Shown: positions 22,101 through 31,100 of the stretch, piece by piece
Position numbering within the stretch: the stretch's first letter is position 1
Layout of the letters: every line of letters starts with the position of its first letter
NCBI GenBank assembly: GCA_965200925.1
Contig: OZ241738.1
Location: forward strand, 310,001-374,000
DNA length: 64,000 nt
Source of the DNA: WTGU01 sp965200925
GTDB taxonomy: Bacteria; Pseudomonadota; Alphaproteobacteria; UBA828
Direction of reading: 5' to 3'
Position numbers and translations under genes: made by a program
Notes under the pieces: generated by a model
Seen by the model: the letters and a program-made list of their open reading frames with translations, nothing else
Database searches by the model: none
What the model was told of the DNA's origin: nothing

Positions 22101-25100
22101 GCACCAGCGCCACCGTCGGCAGCGTCTCGTCGTCCGTCAGCGTCAGGGTCACGTTCGACGGATTGGCCACCCCGTTGCCGCCCGCCGCGGTGCCCGAGAC
22201 CGTCACCGACTTGTTCGGCGAATCCACCGCGTTGCCGTTCGCCCTCACCGTCACCAGGCCCGCGCTGGTGGTCGCGTTGGCCGCGATCGTCAAAGTCTTC
22301 GCACTCGACAGGGTGAAGTCCGCCGCCACCGCGCCGGTTCCGGCGGCCGCCCCCACAGTCACCGTCACCGCCGCGCTCGACTTGCCCGTAAGCGTCGCCG
22401 TCACTGTCGCCACCCCGCCCGTCTCCGAAATCGATGTGGAAGAGAGCGCCAGCGCAACCGTCGGCAGCGTCTCGTCGTCCGTCAGCGTCAGCGTCACGTC
22501 CGGCGAGGCCGCGACCCCGTTGCCACCCGCCGCGGTTCCCGAGACCGTCACAGACTTGTCCGGCGAATCCACCGCGTTGCCGTTCGCCCTCACCGTCACC
22601 AGGCCCGTGCTGATGGTCGCGTTGGCCGCGATCGTCAAAGTCTTCGCACTCGACAGGGTGAAGTCCGCCGCCACCGCGCCGGTTCCGGCGGCCGCCCCCA
22701 CAGTCACCGTCACCGCCGCGCTCGACTTGCCCGTAAGCGTCGCCGTCACCGTCGCCACCCCGCCCGTCTCCGAAATCGATGTGGAAGAGAGCGCCAGCGC
22801 AACCGTCGGCAGCGTCTCGTCGTCCGTCAGCGTCAGCGTCACGTTCGACGGATTGGCGACCCCGTTGCCACCCGCCGCAGTTCCCGAAACCGTCACCGAC
22901 TTGTCCGGCGAATCCACCGCGTTGCCGTTCGCCCTCACCGTCACCAGGCCCGCGCTCGTCGTCGAACCCGCCGCGATCGTCAAAGTCTTCGCACTCGACA
23001 GGGTGAAGTCCGCCGCCACCGCGCCGGTTCCGGCGGCCGCCCCCACAGTCACCGTCACCGCCGCGCTCGACTTGCCCGTAAGCGTCGCCGTCACCGTCGC
23101 CACCCCGCCCGTCTCCGTAATCGACGAATCGGAGAGCGCCAGCGCAACCGTCGGCAAGGCGTCATCGTCCTCCAACGTCAGCGTCACGTCCGGCGGGGCC
23201 GCGACCCCGTTGCCGCCCGCCGCGGTTCCCGAGACCGTCACCGACTTGTCCGGCGAATCCACCGCGTTGCCCACCGCCGTCACCGTCACCAGGCCCGTGC
23301 TGGTGGTCGCGTTGGCCGCGATCGTCAAGGTCTTCGCCGCGCTCAGGTCGAAGTCCGCCGCAACCGCCCCGCTCCCCGCCGCCGCAGCCACCGTCACCGT
23401 CACCGCTTCGCTCGACGGACCCGTAAGCGTCGCCGTCACAGTGGAGATGCCGCCGTTCTCGCCGACGGTCGGGGGCGTAAGCACCAGCGCCACCGTCGGC
23501 AAGGCGTCGTCGTCCTCCAGCGTCAGCGTCACGTTCGGCGGGGTCGCGACCCCGTTGCCGCCCGCCGCGGCGCCCGAAACCGTCACCGACTTGTTCGGCG
23601 AATCCACCGCGTTGCCCACCGCCGTCACCGTCACCAGGCCCGCGCTCGTCGTCGCCCCGGCCGAGATCGTTAGAGTCGTCGCGCTCGACAGATCGAAGTC
23701 CGCGGCGACCGCGCCGGTCCCGGCGGCCGCCCCCACCGTCACCGTCACCGCTGCGCTCGACGCGCCCGAAAGTGTCGCCGTCACCGTTGCAACCCCGCTC
23801 GTCTCCGAAATCGACGAGGCAGAGAGCGCCAGCGCAACCGTCGGCAGCGTCTCGTCGTCTTCCAGCGTCAGCGTCACGTTCGGCGGCGTCGCGACGCCGT
23901 TGCCGCCCGCTGCGGTTCCCGTGACCGTCACCGACTTGTTCGGCGAATCCACCGTGTTGCCGTTCGCCGTCACCGTCACCAAGCCCGCGCTCTCCGTCGA
24001 ACCCGCCGCGATCGTCAGAGTCGTCGCCGTGCTCAAGGTGAAGTCGCCCGAGACCGCGCCGGTCCCCGCGGCGGCCGCCACGGTCACCGTCACCGCTGCG
24101 CTCGACGCCCCCGTAAGCGTCGCCGTCACCGTCGCAACCCCGCTCGTCTCCGAAATCGACGAGGCGGAGAGCGCCAGCGCCACCGTCGGCAAGGCGTCGT
24201 CGTCCTCCAGCGTCAGCGTCACGTTCGGCGGGTTCGCCACATTGTTGCCCCCCGCCGCCGCGCCCGAGACCGTCACCGACTTGTTCGGCGAATCCACCGC
24301 GTTCCCGTTCGCCCTCACCGTCACCAAGCCCGTGCTCTCCGTCGAACCCGCCGCGATGGTCAGAGTCGTCGCCGTGCTCAAGGTGAAGTCGCCCGAGACC
24401 GCGCCGGTCCCCGCGGCCGCAGCCACCGTCACCGTCACCGCTTCGCTCGACGCACCCGAAAGCGTCGCCGTCACCGTCGAGACGCCGCCCGTCTCCGAAA
24501 TCGACGAGGCGGAGAGCGCCAGCGCCACCGTCGGCAGCGTCTCGTCGTCTTCCAGGGTCAGGGTCACGTTCGGCGGATTGGCGACGCCGTTGCCGCCCAT
24601 CGCGGCGCCCGAGACCGTCACCGACTTGTTCGGCGAATCCACCGTGTTGCCGTTCGCCGTCACCGTCACCAAGCCCGCGCTCGTCGTCTCCCCCGCCGCG
24701 ATGGTCAATGTCTTCGCCGTGCTCAAGGCGAAGTCCGCCCCGACCGCGCCACTCCCGGCGGCCGCTCCCACCGTCACCGTCACCGCTTCGCTCGACGCAC
24801 CCGAAAGCGTCGCCGTCACCGTCGAAACCCCGCCCGTCTCCGAAATCGACGAGGCGGAGAGCGCCAGCGCCACCGTCGGCAAGGCGTCGTCGTCCGTCAG
24901 CGTCAACGTCACGTTCGGCGGCGCCGCGACGCCGTTACCGCCCACCGCAGTTCCCGAGACCGTCACCGACTTGTTCGGCGAATCCACCGTGTTGCCGTTC
25001 GCCGTCACCGTCACCAGACCCGCGCTCGTCGTCTCCCCCGCCGCGATGGTCAGTGTCTTCGCCGTGCTCAAGGCGAAGTCCGCCCCGACCGCGCCACTCC

Positions 25101-28100
25101 CGGCGGCCGCCCCCACCGTGATCGTCACCGCCTCGCTCGACTTGCCCGTAAGCGTCGCCGTCACCGTCGAAACCCCGCCCGTCTCCGAAATCGACGGGTC
25201 GGAGAGCGCCAGCGCAACCGTCGGCAAGGCGTCATCGTCCTCCAACGTCAGCGTCACGTCCGGCGGGGCCGCGACACTGTTGCCGCCCGCCGCGGTTCCC
25301 GAGACCGTCACCGACTTGTCCGGCGAATCCACCGCGTTGCCCACCGCCGTCACCGTCACCAGGCCCGTGCTGGTGGTCGCGCTGGCCGCGATCGTCAAAG
25401 TCTTCGCACTCGACAGGGTGAAGTCCGCCGCCACCGCGCCGGTCCCGGCGGCCGCAGCCACCGTCACCGTCACCGCTTCGCTCGACGGGCCGGAGAGCGT
25501 CGCCGTCACCGTCGAGATACCCCCTGTCTCAGAGATCGACGTGTCGGAGAGCGCCAGCGCAACCGTCGGCAAGGCGTCGTCGTCCTCCAGCGTCAGCGTC
25601 ACGTTCGGCGGGGCCGCGACGCCGTTGCCGCCCGCCGCGGTCCCCGAGACCGTCACCGACTTGTTCGGCGAATCCACCGAGTTGCCCACCGCCGTCACCG
25701 TCACCAAGCCCGCGCTCGTCGTCGATCCCGCCGCGATGGTCAGCGTCGTTGCCGTGCTCAAGGTGAAGTCGCCTGACACCGCCCCGCTCCCGGCGGCCGC
25801 CCCCACCGTCACCGTCACCGCGGCGCTCGATGGGCCGGAGAGCATCGCCGTCACCGTCGCAACCCCGCTCGTCTCCGAAATCGACGAATCGGAGAGCGCC
25901 AGCGCAACCGTCGGCAGTGCGTCGTCGTCCGTCAGCGTCAACGTCACGTTCGGCGGGGCCGCGACCCCGTTGCCGCCCGCCGCCGCGCCCGAGACCGTCA
26001 CCGATTTGTTCGGTGAATCCACATCGTTGCCGTTCGCCGTCACCGTCACCAAGCCCGCGCTCGTCGTCGAACCCGCCGCGAAGGTCAGAGTCGTCCCCGT
26101 GCTCAGGGCGAAGTCCGCCGCGACCGCGCCGGCTCCGGCGGCCGCTCCCACCATCACCGTCACCGCAGCACTCGACGGACCCGTAAGCGTCGCCGTCACC
26201 GTCGAAACCCCGCCCGTCTCCGAAATCGACGAATCGGAGAGTGCCAGCGCAACCGTCGGCAGCGTCTCGTCGTCTTCCAGCGTCAACGTCACGTTCGGCG
26301 GATTCACGACGCCGTTGCCGCCCGCCGACGTCCCCGAGACCGTCACCGACTTGTTCGGCGAATCCACCGCGTTGCCGTTCGCCGTCACCGTCACCAAGCC
26401 CGCGCTCGTCGTCTCCCCGGCCGCGATAGTCAAAGTCTTCACGCTCGACAGGGTGAAGTCCGCCGCGACCGCGTCGGTCCCCGCGGCCGCCGCCACCGTC
26501 ACCGTCACCGCAGCGCTCGACGGACCCGTAAGCGTCGCCGTCACCGTCGAAACCCCGCCCGTCTCCGAAATCGACGAATCGGAGAGCGCCAGCGCGACCG
26601 TCGGCAAGGCGTCATCGTCCTCCAGCGTCAACGTCACGTTCGGCGGCGCCGCGACGCCGTTACCCCCCGCGACCGTACCCGAGACCGTCACCGACTTGTC
26701 CGGCGAATCCACCGAGTTGCCGTTCGCCGTCACCGTCACCAAGCCCGTGCTGGTGGTCGCGTTGGCCGCGATGGTCAGCGTCTTCGCCGTGCTCAAGGCG
26801 AAGTCCGCGCCGACCGCGCCGGTTCCGGCGGCCGCCGCCACCGTCACCGTCACCGCAGCGCTCGACGGACCCGAAAGCGTCGCTGTCACCGTCGAAACCC
26901 CGCTCGTCTCCGAAATCGACGAATCGGAGAGCGCCAGCGCCACCGTCGGCAAGGCGTCGTCGTCGGCGATGGTCAGCGTCCGGGCGACCGGCTGCTGCAC
27001 GCCCTGGTCGTTGACCGCCGTTCCCGAAACCGTCGCCTGCCGGTTCGGCGCGTCGGTGTCGTCGTCCACCGCCGCCACCGTCACCGTGCCGCTGCTGGTC
27101 GTCGCCCCGGCCGCGATGGTCAGCGTGGCCGCACTCGACAGGGTGAAGTCCGCCGCGACCGCGCCCGTCGACGCTACCGGCGCGACCGACACCGTGATCG
27201 TCGTCGCCGCACTCGACACCCGGTTCAGCGTCGCCGTCACCGCCGCCGTGCTCCCCGTCCCGCTCTCGTCGATGGTCGAAGGCGTCAACACCAGCGTCAC
27301 CGTCGGCGGACCCTCGTCGTCGCGAATGGTCAGCGTCACGCCCGACGGCGCCGCCGCCCCGTTGCCGCCCGCCGCCGTTGCCGACACGCGCACCTCGATG
27401 TCCGGCTCGTCGGCGGCGTTGTCGTTCGCCGTCACCGTCACCGTGCCCGTGCTGACGGTGGCCCCGGCCGCGATGGTCAGCTTCGTCGTGCTCGACAGGG
27501 CGAAGTCCCCCGACACCGCGCCGGTCGACGCCACCGGAGCGGCCGACACCGTGAGCGTCACCGCCGCGCTCGACTTGCCCGAGAGCGTCGCCGTCACCGT
27601 GGAGACGCCGCCGTTCTCGCCGACGGTCGATGGCATGAGCACCAGCGCCACCGTCGGCAAGGTATCGTCGTCCGTCAGCGTCAGCGTCACGTCCGGCGGC
27701 ACCGCCACCCCGTTGCCGCCCGCCGCGGTTCCCGAGACCGTCACCGACTTGTTCGGCGAATCCACGTCGTTGCCGTTCGCCGTCACCGTCACCAGGCCCG
27801 CGCTCGTCGTCGATCCCGCCGCGATGGTCAGAGTCTTCGCCGTGCTCAAGGTGAAGTCCGCCGCGACCGCCCCGGCCCCCGCGGCCGCAGCCACCGTCAC
27901 CGTCACCGCCTCGCTCGATTTGCCCGTAAGCGTCGCCGTCACCGTCGAAACTCCGCCCGTCTCCGAAATCGACGCGTCGGAGAGCACCAGCGCAGCCATC
28001 GGCAGCGTCTCGTCGTCGGTCAGCGTCAACGTCGCGCCGGTCACCGCCCCCGTCCCTTGGCCGTTGGCCAGCACCGCCGTCACTGTCGCGCTGCGCCCCG

Positions 28101-31100
28101 CGCTCCCCTGGTGGATGCTATCGTCCACCGCCGTGACCAACACCGTGTCCGAGGCCGCCGTGGTTGACCCCGCCGCAATCGTGATCGTCGCGTCCGTTCC
28201 CACCGTGTAGGAACCCGAGACCCCCTGCACCGTCACCGTCGAAGGCTCGCTCGATGGGTGCGACAAGGTGGCCGTCACCGTCGATACCCCGCCGTTCTCC
28301 GAGACCGATGTCGGGTTCAGCGACAGCGTCACCCCCGGCGCCGCGTCGTCGTCCTCCAGCGTCAGCGTCACGTCCGGCGGGGCCGTGACCCCGTTGCCGC
28401 CCGCCGCGGTGCCCGAAATCGTCACCGACTTGTTCGGCGAATCCACCGAGTTGCCGTTCGCCGTCACCGTCACTTCGCCGACGCTCGTCGTCGCCCCGGC
28501 CGCGATGGTCAGAGTCGTCCCCGTGCTCAGGGCGAAGTCCGCCGCGACCGCCCCGCTCCCGGCGGCCGCCCCCACCGTCACCGTCACCGCGGCGCTTGAT
28601 GGGCCGGAGAGCGTCGCCGTCACCGTCGAAACCCCGCCCGTCTCCGTAATCGACGAATCGGAGAGCGCCAGCGCGACCGTCGGCAAGGCGTCGTCGTCCT
28701 CCAGCGTCAACGTCACGTTCGGCGGCGCCGCGACGCCGTTACCCCCCGCGACCGTACCCGAGACCGTCACCGACTTGTCCGGCGAATCCACCGAGTTGCC
28801 GTTCGCCGTCACCGTCACCAAGCCCGTGCTGGTGGTCGCGTTGGCCGCGATGGTCAGCGTCTTCGCCGTGCTCAAGGCGAAGTCCGCGCCGACCGCGCCG
28901 GTTCCGGCGGCCGCCGCCACCGTCACCGTCACCGCAGCGCTCGACGGACCCGAAAGCGTCGCCGTCACCGTCGCAACCCCGCTCGTCTCCGAAATCGACG
29001 AATCGGAGAGCGCCAGCGCCACCGTCGGCAAGGCGTCGTCGTCGGCGATGGTCAGCGTCCGGGCGACCGGCGGCTGCACGCCCTGGTCGTTGACCGCCGT
29101 TCCCGAAACCGTCGCCTGCCGGTTCGGCGCGTCCGTGTCGTTGTCCACCGCCGCCACCGTCACCGTGCCGCTGCTGGTCGTCGCGCCCGCCGCGATGGTC
29201 AACGTGTTCGCGCTCGACAGCGTGTAGTCGCCCGCCGCCGCCCCGGTCGAGGCCACCGGCGCGACCGACACCGTGATCGTCGTCGCCGCGCTCGACGCCC
29301 GGTTCAGCGTCGCCGTCACCGACGCCGTGCTGCCCGTCCCGCTCTCGTCGATGGTCGAAGGCGTCAACGCCAGCGTCACCGTCGGCGGACCCTCGTCGTC
29401 GCGGATGGTCAGCGTCACCGCCGACGGCGCCGCCGCCCCGTTGCCCCCCGCCGCCGTCGCCGACACGCGCACCTCGATGTCCGGCTCGTCGGCGGCGTTG
29501 TCCTGCGCCGTCACCGTCACCGTGCCCGTGCTGACGGTGGCCCCGGCCGCGATGGTGAGCTTCGTCGTGCTCGACAGCGCGAAGTCCCCCGACACCGCGC
29601 CCGTCGACGCCACCGGGGCAGCCGACACCGTGAGCGTCACCGCCGCGCTCGACTTGCCCGAGAGCGTCGCCGTCACCGTCGAGACACCGCCGTTCTCGCC
29701 GACGGTCGCGGGCGTGAGCACCAGCGCCAGCGTCGGCAAGGCGTCGTCGTCCGTCAGCGTCAGCGTCACGTTCGACGGATTGGCGACGCCGTTGCCGCCC
29801 GCCGCGGTTCCCGAGACCGTCACCGACTTGCTGGGCGAATCGACGTCGTTGCCGTTCGCCGTCACCGTCACCAAGCCCGCGCTCTCCGTCGACCCGGCCG
29901 CGATGGTCAGCGTCGTTGCGCCCGACAGGGTGAAGTCCGCGGCGACCGCGCCGGTCCCCGCGGCCGCAGCCACCGTCACCGTCACAGCAGCGCTCGACGC
30001 ACCCGACAACCGCGCCGTCACCGTCGCCACCCCGTTCGTCTCCGCAATCGACGACGGCGTGAGCGCCAGCGAAACCGTCGGCAGCGTCTCGTCGTCGGTC
30101 AGTGTCAACGTCGCGCCGGTCACCGCCCCCGCCCCCTGGCCGTTGGCCAGCGCCGCCGTCACTGTCGCGCTGCGCCCCGCGCTCCCCTGGTGGATGCTAT
30201 CGTCCACCGCCGTGACCAACACCGTGTCCGAGGCCGCCGTGGTTGACCCCGCCGCAATCGTGATCGTCGCGTCCGTTCCCACCGTGTAGGAACCCGAGAC
30301 CCCCTGCACCGTCACCGTCGAAGGCTCGCTCGATGGGTGCGACAAGGTGGCCGTCGCCGTCGACACCCCGCCGTTCTCCGAGACCGATGTCGGGTTCAGC
30401 GACAGCGTCACCCCCGGCGCCGCGTCGTCGTCCTCCAGCGTCAGCGTCACGTCCGGCGGGGCCGCGACCCCGTTGCCGCCCGCCGCGGTGCCCGAAATCG
30501 TCACCGACTTGTTCGGCGAATCCACCGCGTTACCGTTCGCCCTCACCGTCACTTCGCCGACGCTCGTCGTCGCCCCGGCCGCGATCGTCAGCGTCGTCCC
30601 CGACTGCGTGAAGTCCGCCGCCACCGCCCCGCTCCCCGCCGCAGCCGCCACGGCCACCGTCACCGCCGCGCTCGACTTGCCCGTAAGCGTCGCCGTCACC
30701 GTCGAAACCCCGCCCGTCTCCGAAATCGACGAGTCCGAAAGCATCAGCGCAACCGTCGGCAGCGTCTCGTCGTCCTCCAGCGTCAACGTCACGTTCGGCG
30801 GATTCGCGACGCCATTGCCGCCCGCCGCGGCGCCCGAGACCGTCACCGACTTGTTCGGCGAATCCACGGCGTTGCCGTTCGCCCTCACCGTCACTTCGCC
30901 TGCGCTCGTCGTCGCCCCGGCCGCGATGGTCAGAGTCGTCCCGGATTGCGTGAAGTCCGCCGCGACCGCCCCGGCCCCCGCAGCCGCAGCCACCGTCACC
31001 GTCACCGCTGCGCTCGACGCACCCGACAGCCGCGCTGTCACCGTGGAGATGCCGCCCGTCTCCGAAATCGAGGTGGAAGAGAGCGCCAGCGCCACCGTCG

